Assembly: GCF_003095395.1 (NCBI RefSeq)
Contig: NZ_QEIJ01000004.1
Span: 274,342 to 338,341, forward strand
Length of the DNA: 64,000 nt
Direction of reading: 5' to 3'
Source: Microbacterium sp. Gd 4-13
GTDB taxonomy: Bacteria; Actinomycetota; Actinomycetes; Actinomycetales; Microbacteriaceae
Part shown: positions 40,275 to 49,522 of the stretch, one piece after another
Position numbering within the stretch: position 1 is the stretch's first letter
Layout: the number at the start of each line of letters is the position of its first letter
The notes under the pieces: generated by a model
Database searches by the model: none
Seen by the model: only the letters and a program-made list of their open reading frames with translations
Told to the model about the DNA's origin: nothing
Position numbers and translations under genes: made by a program

Positions 40275-41655
40275 AGCGGCGCCCAGGCCGGCCAGGAGCG
40301 ATCCGGAGTCGGGCGATCAACGTGGTGACCACCGCGCGCCGGTCGGTGACATCGAGACCATCCCACCACATCTCCAGCGCTTGCCGGTTCCCAATCGGCG
40401 CCGCGTAGAGCGCGATCGCCCCGTTGGCGGAGACCAGGCGCCGCTCGACGTCACGGAGCGCCGTGGTGGCGGCCTCGACACCGCTGCGGTGTTCCCGGCG
40501 GGTGATGACACGGTCCTGGTAGTCCTGGTCGAGCTGACCGATCCGGGTGTTGATCTCCGCGACCTGCCGCAGCAGCCCGCTCGTCGACGCGCTGTCCGCG
40601 CCGGCCCGCGGACGGCTGAGGCGGTGCAGAATGCGTTCGGTGACGTAGGCCTCGAGGTGGGCGGCGTTGATGCTCAGGCCACCGCGCTCCGGACGGGAGG
40701 GGTCTTTCTGGCAGGTGTACCGCTGCGTGTTGCCGGTGGGGGAGAGCTTCCCGCTGATGGTGAGGCCGGCGCCGCACTTCCCGCAGTGCGCGATCCCGCC
40801 CAACAGGGTCGGACGTGCCGGGGTGGCGCGGTGCCGGGCGGGATTGGCGAGGATCGCCCGGATCTGCGCGGTCTCCTCCGGGGTGATGATCGGTTCCCAA
40901 TCACCCGGGCCGAGGATCTCCCTCCCACCGGCGGGATCCGCCCGGGTGTCGGGAGCGTAGGCGCGTTGCCCGGAGATGCGGGCGGAGGACAGCACGCTGC
41001 GCACCGTGTACGGATGCCACAGCCCGGACGTCCCGGAACCCGCGCGCAGGGGCGGGATGCCGGAGCGGTTGAGCCACGCGGTGATGGAGCGGAGCGACTC
41101 GCCGGCGAGGAACCGGTCGGCCATCTGCCGGATGACAACGGCCTGCTCCGGGATGAGAACGCCGCCGGGTCCGTACCCGTAGCGGGCGGGGCCGTGCCAT
41201 GCGCCTTGCTCGGCGAGGCGCTTGTTGGCGCGTTTGACGCGGTCGGACTTGTGCCCGGACTCGTACGCGGCGATCGCGACGAGCTGGCGGGCCATGAGCC
41301 GACCTTCGGTGGTGTTCAGGTCGAACCCGCCACCGCGGACGGCCTCGATCCGCACCGGGTGCTGCTCGACCAGATCGATCAGGTCCTCGAGCTCGCGCGG
41401 CTGCCGGTAGAGGCGATCGACGTGCCAGACGATGATGTGCGTCACCCCGGCCCGCTCCTGGGCCACGAGCGCGTCGTACCCGTTCCGTCGGCCACCATCG
41501 AACGCGGAGACGTCGTTGTCGATGAACACCTGCGGATCGGTGAAACCGAGTGTCGCGGCGTGAGCGAGGCAGTCTTCTTGCTGGCGTTGGATGCCGGCTT
41601 GCAGGCCGGTGCGGTCCTGCGAGATCCGCAGATACACCGCCGCGTCCATCCGCAT
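40237..41655 (-). CDS. Large serine recombinase, first of an overlapping pair
   Basis: The 472-residue protein has the serine-recombinase catalytic domain (AVYLRISQDRTGLQ, nucleophile Ser about 12; HVDRLYRQPREL; EGRLMARQLVAIAAYES), the recombinase domain (about 165-270, NRSGIPPLRAG) and a zinc ribbon (CGKCGAGL, about 290), then a coiled-coil-like region and C-terminal tail. It is the type of enzyme that recombines short att sites directionally. It is transcribed towards the left end and is likely to be the integrase. Confidence 0.9.
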   Translation of the reverse strand: MRMDAAVYLRISQDRTGLQAGIQRQQEDCLAHAATLGFTDPQVFIDNDVSAFDGGRRNGYDALVAQERAGVTHIIVWHVDRLYRQPRELEDLIDLVEQHPVRIEAVRGGGFDLNTTEGRLMARQLVAIAAYESGHKSDRVKRANKRLAEQGAWHGPARYGYGPGGVLIPEQAVVIRQMADRFLAGESLRSITAWLNRSGIPPLRAGSGTSGLWHPYTVRSVLSSARISGQRAYAPDTRADPAGGREILGPGDWEPIITPEETAQIRAILANPARHRATPARPTLLGGIAHCGKCGAGLTISGKLSPTGNTQRYTCQKDPSRPERGGLSINAAHLEAYVTERILHRLSRPRAGADSASTSGLLRQVAEINTRIGQLDQDYQDRVITRREHRSGVEAATTALRDVERRLVSANGAIALYAAPIGNRQALEMWWDGLDVTDRRAVVTTLIARLRIAPGRPGRRFDPGRVRIAYRP

Positions 41656-41763
41656 CTCCGATCTGAGTTCTTGCCAGGCTACGGGCCGCTCAATAGGGGC
41701 CGCGCGGACGACGGTGTCGAGCGGTCACATCGCTGTGTCGGGGGAGCGGTCGACAATGGATGC

Positions 41764-42474
41764 GTGGACACGATGACCCCCGAGTTTGCTCGTCGGTTCT
41801 GGAAGAGCCTGCTCGACAACGCTTCACGGCTCATCACCGACGCGAATGCCCTGCTCGACGCCGGTTCACACGGACGCGCGAGAGCACTGACCGTACTTGC
41901 GCAGGAAGAGCTGGGAAAGGCCCTGTGGGTCTATCAGGAGTTCGAAGGCGCTTGGAGCGAGGGCACCGAGAGTCCACGCGCCGTGGGCAGGCTCAACTCT
42001 CACGGGCGGAGCCATGTCGCGAAGTACCTTGAGGCAATCGAGTTCGGCAGCGAGCTCGAAGCCTTCTGGGGCGACTACCCGGAGATCGAAGAACCAGCCG
42101 ACGGAGAGAGCTGGGATGACGTCTTCGCTCGTCGTCGCGCACGAGCGGATGAGGCTGCGAAGGCCGCCAACCAGGACAAGCAGTTCGGCTTCTACGTGGA
42201 CCTTGACTCCACCGGCGGAATCGTCACGCCGCAGGATCTGCCGGCGGATCGCGTGGCAGAGGACCTCCAACGTGCTGCACGCGTCGTCGAGATGCTCCTC
42301 ATTCGTGACCACACGAGAATGAAGCACGATGCCGTCACCGAGTACGACAGCACCGGCGAGATGCAGTGGCGACTGATGCCGATCTCGCACCCGGAGGAGT
42401 TCACGGGCTTCGTTCAGGCTGTACGGGATCGTGACGGCAATGACGAGGGCGAACCCTCTCCTCGGGACGACTGA
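41764..42474 (+). CDS. AbiV-family abortive infection protein
   Basis: The 236-residue protein starts at GTG 41764 (an ATG at 41773 is also possible). The N-terminal segment, DNASRLITDANALLDAGSHG followed by RARALTVLAQEELGKALWVY, is the AbiV signature (A-x-x-L...A.EELGK). AbiV from lactococcal plasmids blocks phage late protein synthesis. It is the first gene to the right of the divergent integrases, starting the cargo region. The remainder is acidic and helical. Confidence 0.8.
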   Translation: MDTMTPEFARRFWKSLLDNASRLITDANALLDAGSHGRARALTVLAQEELGKALWVYQEFEGAWSEGTESPRAVGRLNSHGRSHVAKYLEAIEFGSELEAFWGDYPEIEEPADGESWDDVFARRRARADEAAKAANQDKQFGFYVDLDSTGGIVTPQDLPADRVAEDLQRAARVVEMLLIRDHTRMKHDAVTEYDSTGEMQWRLMPISHPEEFTGFVQAVRDRDGNDEGEPSPRDD

Positions 42475-42549
42475 TCACGCGGCACGCAGCAGGAAGCGCC
42501 GAATGGTTGTCGTCACCGTCAGGTCATGTTCGGCGCGGAGGATTGACGC

Positions 42550-43968
42550 ATGGCGCGTATCCCTCTGAATGACTTGCAGCTAGAGATCCTCACCTGGATT
42601 CGTGACGGCACACCCGACGGTGTCTACGAGGACTACCGGCCCCGCATCGTTGCCCGCGCGCTTCACAACCGCGGCCTCGCCGATGTGTCCGGCCACGGCA
42701 AGAACTGGCAGGCCACGCTCACGGCCGACGGCGCCCACTACCTCGAGCACGACGACTATCCGCCCAGCGATGACGACCAGGGAGTCGCGTCACCGCCCCA
42801 TCCAACACCGACAGCCAGGAAGCCCGCTCCCGCGCCGAAGGCAGACGCGGAGGCGAAGCCGCGCAAGCCGCCACGGGTGGGACCGACGGACGCGATGATG
42901 AACGCCCTCACCGCCGCGGAGGACCATCGGATCGAGATCGAGTACGACCAGGCGCAGCGCTACCGGCAGCTTGCGTTGACCGCGGTCCGGTTCAAGAAGA
43001 TCCACGACGGAATGCAAGTCACCGTCAGCAGCGACCACCGCACCCGCACCGCCCACGTCACCCTCGAACCCCTCCCGGAATGGCGCACCCGCATCCTGGA
43101 CCCTGTCCCGGTGCCGGGCGCTCTCCGCGACCCCTCCGACGTCATCAAGGCGCTCCGCACCCGCGACGATCTCGACATCCGGACGGCGGAGAAGAACCGA
43201 GCCCTGCGCCTCGTCGAAGCGCTCGTTGTGGAAGCGCGGCGCCGCGAGTACACCACCACGGCGATTCCGGCGCCGAGGAAGGATCGCTGGGGGTACGTGC
43301 AGCGCACCGAGGAGAACACCGGGCATATCAAGATCGCGCTCGGACCCGACGAGTACCGGCTCAGCATCTACCAACTCACCGCGAAGATCGAACACGTCGC
43401 CACCAAGAGCGAACTCGCTCGCGCCGGCAGGGGATATGCACTCCCGAGATGGGACTACGTCCCCACCGGTCGCCTCGGCGTCCGCATCGATAGCAAAGGC
43501 GGCACCTTCTGGGGTGACTCCTGGACCGACCGCGACGACCGGCCCCTAGACGACGCCCTCGCCCAGATCCTCCAGGAACTCGAACTCCGCCACGACGCAG
43601 CCGTAGATCGGAGACTCGAAGAGGAACGGCAGCGTCTTGAACGTAAGCGCCAGTGGGAAGCCGCCCGGGAAGAGGCCGTTCAAGCCCTCACCGACAGTCA
43701 CCGTGCTGAGATCCTCCTCGACCAGGTCAGCAGGTCACGTGACGTCGCCGCAATCCGCGACTATGTCGCCTGGCTCGAACAGCACATCGACGCCGTGCTC
43801 GAAGGAGAAGCGGAAGCAGACGCCCGCGAGTGGGCGCAATGGGCGCTGGAGTATGCCGAGCGAATCGACCCGCTTCGCCAGCGACTCCTGCTCCCGACAC
43901 CACCCGAACCCACCGCGACAGCCCTTGCTCAGTTCATGGGCCGATGGAACCCGTACGGCCCCTACTAG
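42550..43968 (+). CDS. Unknown 472-aa protein with an N-terminal winged-helix-like domain
   Basis: The N-terminus (MARIPLNDLQLEILTWIRDG... to about 65) looks like a winged helix that recognises a 'fix the right arm' set of helices; a Pro/Lys linker (75-110) follows. The middle (about 115-330) has HIKIALGPDEYRLSIYQLTA and PRWDYVPTGRLGVRI and the C-terminal 130 residues are helical and charged (RRLEEERQRLERKRQWEAAR). It resembles uncharacterised proteins seen in actinobacterial genomic islands. No function can be assigned. Confidence 0.6.
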   Translation: MARIPLNDLQLEILTWIRDGTPDGVYEDYRPRIVARALHNRGLADVSGHGKNWQATLTADGAHYLEHDDYPPSDDDQGVASPPHPTPTARKPAPAPKADAEAKPRKPPRVGPTDAMMNALTAAEDHRIEIEYDQAQRYRQLALTAVRFKKIHDGMQVTVSSDHRTRTAHVTLEPLPEWRTRILDPVPVPGALRDPSDVIKALRTRDDLDIRTAEKNRALRLVEALVVEARRREYTTTAIPAPRKDRWGYVQRTEENTGHIKIALGPDEYRLSIYQLTAKIEHVATKSELARAGRGYALPRWDYVPTGRLGVRIDSKGGTFWGDSWTDRDDRPLDDALAQILQELELRHDAAVDRRLEEERQRLERKRQWEAAREEAVQALTDSHRAEILLDQVSRSRDVAAIRDYVAWLEQHIDAVLEGEAEADAREWAQWALEYAERIDPLRQRLLLPTPPEPTATALAQFMGRWNPYGPY

Positions 43969-43981
43969 GAGACGGGGTGCT

Positions 43982-44338
43982 TTAGGCTCTCGCCGCCTCG
44001 GTCAACAGCTGTCGACCCGCATCCGTCATCGAGAGCCAGTACTGCTCCGTCCTCTCCACCGGTTGGTCCCAGTGGCGGTAGCGGGCCATTCCGAAGTGAA
44101 CTTCAAGCAGCCCCTCGGCGCGAAGCTCCTCCGCGTACGGGTCGGTCCCATGCCATGGCGTCGATGCGGACCAGAAGTATGGTCCGCCGCGCTCTTTCCA
44201 GATCTCAAGCAGGCGTCGACCAGTGTCCCTCGTCCCCGCAGCGACGTCAGGGGATTCCAACTCGTCCACGACTCGAAGCAGATCGAAGTGTTCGGGCGTC
44301 ATCTCCACGAGACACAGCGTATGAGGGGGTGCCGACAT
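43982..44338 (-). CDS. Unknown small protein
   Basis: About 118 residues from ATG 44338; an internal ATG at 44302 is an alternative. The sequence has MTPEHFDLLRVVDELESPDV, WHGTDPYAEELRAEGLLEVH and a C-terminal LSMTDAGRQLLTEA segment with a winged-helix flavour (two-helix plus 'TDAGR' wing seen in MarR/PadR-like proteins). No family is certain. Confidence 0.5.
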   Translation of the reverse strand: MSAPPHTLCLVEMTPEHFDLLRVVDELESPDVAAGTRDTGRRLLEIWKERGGPYFWSASTPWHGTDPYAEELRAEGLLEVHFGMARYRHWDQPVERTEQYWLSMTDAGRQLLTEAARA

Positions 44339-44407
44339 CACATTCCGATGATCAACCGTGCACATTGGCGAGAAGTCAAGTTGGTGCTCGACGGTAGTGC
44401 CCCGCGT

Positions 44408-45367
44408 CTACTCGTCTGGGTCCGGCTCACTGGACCGTTTGATGTCAGGTTGCCGCACCGAGAACTCCGTCAGTGCGGCAGCGTCCCGCGGATCGAGCGC
44501 TTGGACAGCATCTGCTTCGTCGAGATGGCCGCTCGCCGCGAAATGCTGTGCCACAGCCTGCTGCTGGGCCTGAGCCGACAACGCCCGAATCGCCTGAGCA
44601 TTCTGTATCCGCAGCGCTATCAGCTGCTGCTCGGCCATCTCGTTCTCGAGCCGAGACCGCCGCAGCTGCTCCTCTCGCAGCTCCCGATCAGTGCGCGACA
44701 TGGCGATTCGATCCTCGACCGTTTCTTCTGCCACTTTCGCCTCTGCGCGCTTGATTTTGCGCCGAGAGCCCAGCGTCGCCGCGGTCTCGATAACGCCTGC
44801 GGTCTTGCTCAGCGCTTCGACGCCGGTGCCGATCGCCGCCAGCTCCTCGCCGAACGGATTACGGTAGGTCAGCTCGCGGACCGCAATGGCGCTCGGCGCT
44901 CCAAGGGCAACAAAGTCGCCGACCAGGGCCGCGTACAGCTCAGGATCCAGAACATCGAGGCCGACGTCGATGGCAAGCCACCAGGGCGTGATGGATCCAT
45001 CGACTATCCGCTCGTAGTTTGTCCGACTGACACCGCCTTGCTTGGCGTCAAGACGGCCCGGGACGCGACGCCAGAAATAGTCCGGAGGAGAGTCGTGAAG
45101 ATTCTCGCGGAGGTTCCGTCGGGTTCGTGCGAAGTCGGTTGCACGGTAGGAGAGGCTCGACTCGGATTCTTGTGGCAGCCGCTCGCTCGCCGCACTCAGT
45201 TCAGAGTCCGTCGGGTACTTCATTCGCTCCGACGCGGTGCGTCTGAGCGCGGAGAGCATCGCCGTCGTCCCAACATCAGCTGACACTCGGACCGCCCGGA
45301 CAAGTGCCTCCAACTCTGCCGGCGAGCTGGAGGGTCCCAGGTCCACGTTGATTCGCACAATCTCCAC
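44408..45367 (-). CDS. Unknown protein with C-terminal coiled coil
   Basis: The 319-residue protein has an N-terminal region (MEIVRINVDLGPSSSPAELE), a central RNLRENLHDSPPDYFWRRVP segment and a globular SITPWWLAIDVGLDVLDPEL area. Residues 205-290 are a long charged heptad-like helix (RTDRELREEQLRRSRLENEM...), so it probably oligomerises. It is divergent from the helicase operon across 220 bp; a link to that system is possible but unproven. Confidence 0.55.
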   Translation of the reverse strand: MEIVRINVDLGPSSSPAELEALVRAVRVSADVGTTAMLSALRRTASERMKYPTDSELSAASERLPQESESSLSYRATDFARTRRNLRENLHDSPPDYFWRRVPGRLDAKQGGVSRTNYERIVDGSITPWWLAIDVGLDVLDPELYAALVGDFVALGAPSAIAVRELTYRNPFGEELAAIGTGVEALSKTAGVIETAATLGSRRKIKRAEAKVAEETVEDRIAMSRTDRELREEQLRRSRLENEMAEQQLIALRIQNAQAIRALSAQAQQQAVAQHFAASGHLDEADAVQALDPRDAAALTEFSVRQPDIKRSSEPDPDE

Positions 45368-45587
45368 GTCGCCACCGTAGCGGTGCGGCGCTGTCTACAG
45401 ACGACAGATAGTGGCATTCGTGCTGATGGTGACCGACGCGCTAGAACGAGGCCGGCCGTGCGATTCGGCTATCGCCCTCCCCGGTGCATGATCGGTCCCG
45501 ATACACGCACCTGAGGAGCGGTCGGGGCCGGGACACGGCGATTGCCATAGCCAACCACGGAACTTGTCGGGACGTTAGCCTTCAAAC

Positions 45588-46652
45588 GTGCCTGATGTCG
45601 ACCGTGCTTCCGCCGTTGTCCAGGAGACGATGGATCGGTTCGATGACCCTGCCGTAACGGTCGCCGCACTCACGCGGCGGTGTCAACGTGTCGCGTCGCT
45701 GCGGGGCGACGCTGTGGCGCTCGCCTGGCTATCGCTTGAGTCGACGGATATCGCCAACGAGTTCAAGAACAAATCGGAAGCGACGCGCGAGACCCTCGCG
45801 GCTCGCTTGCTCAAGACGATTCCGAGTCGTGAGGCCAGTGTGAAGTGGAAGGCGGAGTACGACGGCTACATCCGGCGGAGGACGCTGCCCGACAAGCAGG
45901 AGGCGAACCTTCGCAGTGTCCAGCAAATCGAGGAGCTAGCACAGATGCTGCGGGAGCAGGAGGCGGCAACGCTCGTCCCGCCGCCGCACGGGATGCACAG
46001 TTACGATCTCGGCAAGCATGTGGCCGAGCAGGCGCAGGGCCGTGCGCGTCTGGTCGAGTCACGTATTCCGCTGGAAGCTGTGCTTGCCCGCATCAAGGAC
46101 CGCCTCTGGGAGTTCCTGACTGAAACCGAGTACGAGCTCACGTTCGGGGAGGCGACGGCGGAGACGTTCGACCGGCTGCGGTCATACGTCGACAAGCAAC
46201 TGACGACGATCGCGCCCCCGGCCCTCGAACAGTTTCAAGCAGCGTATCGCCGGCTGAAGGACGGGGGCGACGAGGACCGGGCTCACGCGCTGACGTCCTG
46301 TCGGCGAGTACTGAAGACTCTGGCAGACCAGCTTTACCCGGCTAGTTCGGAACCGGTCACAGGCTTCGACGGGAAAGCCCGGGTGCTTGACGACGCGAAG
46401 TTCGTGAACCGGCTCGTGCAGTATGTCGCGGAGACGGTCGGCAAGCATGAGAACGGCGCTGTCGTTCAGGCCGCGCTCGAAGATATCGGTGCACGCCTCG
46501 GCGCGCTCAACGAGCTTGCCAGCAAGGGCGTGCACGCCGAGGTGACGACGTATGAAGTCGACACATGCGTTGTCCAGACCTACTTGGTGGTCGCGGATGT
46601 GCTGCGCATCCGTGAGCGCGCCGCCCCTCCGGAACGAGGAGGCACAACGTGA
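45588..46652 (+). CDS. Unknown 354-aa protein coupled to the SF1 helicase
   Basis: GTG 45588 starts a helical 354-residue protein. The N-terminal part (TVAALTRRCQRVASLRGDAV...AWLSLESTDI) and the C-terminal part (ALTSCRRVLKTLADQLYPAS ... YLVVADVLRI) both have a flavour of AbiTii-like or HEPN-associated abortive-infection proteins, but I cannot assign a family. No nuclease or P-loop motif is seen. It overlaps the helicase start by GTGA, so the two proteins are made together and are likely partners. Confidence 0.6.
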   Translation: MPDVDRASAVVQETMDRFDDPAVTVAALTRRCQRVASLRGDAVALAWLSLESTDIANEFKNKSEATRETLAARLLKTIPSREASVKWKAEYDGYIRRRTLPDKQEANLRSVQQIEELAQMLREQEAATLVPPPHGMHSYDLGKHVAEQAQGRARLVESRIPLEAVLARIKDRLWEFLTETEYELTFGEATAETFDRLRSYVDKQLTTIAPPALEQFQAAYRRLKDGGDEDRAHALTSCRRVLKTLADQLYPASSEPVTGFDGKARVLDDAKFVNRLVQYVAETVGKHENGAVVQAALEDIGARLGALNELASKGVHAEVTTYEVDTCVVQTYLVVADVLRIRERAAPPERGGTT

Positions 46653-49357
46653 GCAGCGTCGAGACACACCTGCGCAGCATTGACGGCGTGATCTGCAACA
46701 ACATCACTGCGCTCTCAGACGATCGTGCCTTGCTGTCGCAGAACATGCTGTCCCAGCTGCGAAACCTGGTTGAAGGCGTCGCCGTGCTACTTCACACGAA
46801 GGACGGCTCCACAGAACACGACTACGCCGCCATCGAGGCTGGCCTCGCGTTCCTCAAGACGCAGGGCAAGCTCAGCTTCCTCAGCCGTTTTTACCGGCTG
46901 CTCCAGCCAAGTACTTCTCACTACACCTTTGACGGTGACGGCTCCGAGCGGTTGATGCTCAAGTACTACGAGTATCTCCACCGCGTCCGCGACCTCCTCA
47001 GCAGAACTTTTGAGCTCGACGTGTTGCACAACTTGGAGGACTTTCCGGTCGATCTCGACCCTTCGCTCCGGGAGTACCACCAGAAGATCGCCGAACGTGT
47101 CCAGGCCGCCCGCGACGCGACATCACCCCGCGACCGCTCATCGCGCTACTACGTCCTCAAGACACGGCCATTCTTCACTGGCGGACGGATCTACTACGAG
47201 GTGACCTTCGCTACCCCCTCGGACCGACCCAGCATCAGCAAATTCGACCACGTCATCGCCTTCACCGAGCACGACATCAGTGACAAGCACGCCGCAAGCC
47301 TGACGCTACGCAATGACGAGATCGAAGTGCTCGGCCAGACCATGCCGATCATCCTCGTCACGGCGTGGGAGGTGTCCATCCGCGGTTGCGAGTTCGAGAA
47401 CTTCTCCCGTTTCTTCGGACCACGCTCGCGCGTGAGCACGACCAGCAACGAGTACAAGAACCTCATGCGCTACCTCACCCGGACCGGGTCAACGTTGTTA
47501 GACGTCATCGACCTCCCAGACACCGACTACGAACGCATCAAGGCGTGGGTACTGACAGACACGAAGACACCGACCATCTACCCGACGCTCGACGACGCAC
47601 GCCGCATCATCCAAGACACCCGACCCGGCTACCTGCTCCTGCGCTACTTACTGCTGTCCATGCGCAACGTCGTCATCCGCAAGCAGTACAACCCAAACGT
47701 TTGCGGCAAGCTATCCAACCTCCATCTCCAATGGGGCTGCATCCCGTTCGAGCAGATGCCGTTCTGCACCTACCCGATGGGCCACCGAGCACGCTTCTGG
47801 GACCTCTTGGAAGCGATCGACCCGACCGACCGCGCCCACGAGATGCTCGCCCGGCGCATCAACAACAACGTCGATCGCCGCGGCATGCTCTATACCCCGC
47901 TGTCCGAACTCGATGACTTCGGTGATGACGTCATCTCGCTCATCGACCAGCACAACGCGCTTCTCTACAACAATCCGCGACATCAGGCCCGCTGGCTGGA
48001 AGTCCAGAACGGGCACGTCTTCATCCGCGGCTACGAGAACGACGTCGTCCAGATCGTCGAGAAGCTGCAAAGCCACACCACCAGCGGCGTGGGGGGATGG
48101 GAATCAGCGCTCTCGAAATGGATGAACGAGCTTCAAACCCCGCTTGATGATCCAACGAAAGCCGCCGCGCTGAAGTCGCTCTACACAGAGTCACGTGTCG
48201 CGCTGGTCTACGGCGCCGCCGGGACAGGCAAGTCGACGATGATCAACTACATCGCCAACTACTTCAACGGCAAGCCGATGCTGTTCCTCGCGAACACGCA
48301 TCCGGCCGTCGACAACCTTCGCCGCCGGGTACAGACCCAACACGCCGAGTTCCGCACCATCGCAAGCCACAACTGGAACTCAGGATCCACGACGGAGTAC
48401 GAAGTCCTCGTCATCGACGAATGCAGCACCGTCAGCAACGAGGATCTACTCGAGGTGCTGGGCAACACAAAGTTCAAGCTGCTGCTTCTCGTCGGTGACG
48501 TCTACCAGATCGAGTCGATCCAGTTCGGCAACTGGTTCAGCATCATGCGCTCGTTCGTGCCGCCCTCGTCGGTCTCTGAACTGGACAAGCCGTGGCGTTC
48601 CGACAACCCTCAGCTGCTCGCCCTGTGGCAGAAGGTCCGCGGTCTCAGCGAGGACATCACCGAGACGATGACGCGCGGCCATTACTCGACCCCGCTCAGT
48701 CCGGAGCTGTTCGGGCGTCGGCGGGACGACGAGATCATCCTCTGCCTCAACTACGACGGGCTCTACGGCATCAACAACGTCAACCGATTCCTCCAGAGCA
48801 GCAACCCTAACCCGCCGATCGACTGGGGCCCGGCGACCTTCAAAGTGGGCGACCCCATCGTCTTCAACGACAGCGAGCGCTTCAAAGGGCTGATCTACAA
48901 CAATCTCAAGGGCACCATCGTCGGCATCGACCGACAACTCGGTTGGATCCGCTTCGAAGTGGAGCTCGCCCGCACCGTCACCGAACTCGACGCCTGGGGC
49001 CTGGACCTCACCTGGCTGCATGACTCGGTTGTTGCCTTCGACGTGTACGAACTAGCGAACAGCGACGATGACGACGCCGCCCCGAACACCTCGGTGCCGT
49101 TCCAGGTCGCCTACGCCGTCTCAATCCACCGTGCTCAAGGCCTTGAGTATGAGTCCGTGAAGATCGTCATCACCGACGCGAACGAGGACGCGATCACACA
49201 CAACATCTTCTACACGGCGATCACCCGCGCTCGCGAGTACCTGCAGGTCTTCTGGACCCCGGAGACAGAGAAGGCGATCATCGCGAAGATGGAGCCGAAA
49301 TCGACCGCCAAAGACGTGAACCTCCTGACCACCCGCCGCGGCCTGGTGCGGGCGTAG
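46649..49357 (+). CDS. SF1 (RecD/Pif1-like) helicase with a large N-terminal domain
   Basis: The 902-residue protein has a long N-terminal region (1-480) of unknown fold, then an SF1 helicase: Walker A VYGAAGTGKSTMIN (about 522), motif II VLVIDECSTVS (about 590), motif III-like LLLVGDVYQIESI, and C-terminal motifs SIHRAQGLEYESVKIV (about 828) and NIFYTAITRAREYL (about 857), as in RecD and Pif1/UvrD families. The N-terminus has no recognised nuclease motif. It is coupled to the 354-residue protein. By size and layout it fits a nucleic-acid-sensing effector of an antiviral system rather than a host repair enzyme. Confidence 0.75.
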   Translation: MSSVETHLRSIDGVICNNITALSDDRALLSQNMLSQLRNLVEGVAVLLHTKDGSTEHDYAAIEAGLAFLKTQGKLSFLSRFYRLLQPSTSHYTFDGDGSERLMLKYYEYLHRVRDLLSRTFELDVLHNLEDFPVDLDPSLREYHQKIAERVQAARDATSPRDRSSRYYVLKTRPFFTGGRIYYEVTFATPSDRPSISKFDHVIAFTEHDISDKHAASLTLRNDEIEVLGQTMPIILVTAWEVSIRGCEFENFSRFFGPRSRVSTTSNEYKNLMRYLTRTGSTLLDVIDLPDTDYERIKAWVLTDTKTPTIYPTLDDARRIIQDTRPGYLLLRYLLLSMRNVVIRKQYNPNVCGKLSNLHLQWGCIPFEQMPFCTYPMGHRARFWDLLEAIDPTDRAHEMLARRINNNVDRRGMLYTPLSELDDFGDDVISLIDQHNALLYNNPRHQARWLEVQNGHVFIRGYENDVVQIVEKLQSHTTSGVGGWESALSKWMNELQTPLDDPTKAAALKSLYTESRVALVYGAAGTGKSTMINYIANYFNGKPMLFLANTHPAVDNLRRRVQTQHAEFRTIASHNWNSGSTTEYEVLVIDECSTVSNEDLLEVLGNTKFKLLLLVGDVYQIESIQFGNWFSIMRSFVPPSSVSELDKPWRSDNPQLLALWQKVRGLSEDITETMTRGHYSTPLSPELFGRRRDDEIILCLNYDGLYGINNVNRFLQSSNPNPPIDWGPATFKVGDPIVFNDSERFKGLIYNNLKGTIVGIDRQLGWIRFEVELARTVTELDAWGLDLTWLHDSVVAFDVYELANSDDDDAAPNTSVPFQVAYAVSIHRAQGLEYESVKIVITDANEDAITHNIFYTAITRAREYLQVFWTPETEKAIIAKMEPKSTAKDVNLLTTRRGLVRA

Positions 49358-49522
49358 CCGAGTTCGACCCACGAAGCTCCTCACTCCGCAACCATCATCG
49401 AACCCGGTGTCGGGTGAATGGCGGAGCGAGAGCGGCGCATCCCGCAAGCACCACAGAGGCTGGAAGAATACCTACTTACCGCAGTAGCGCTCTCCGACGG
49501 GACGTGACGCCCCGCAAGATTC

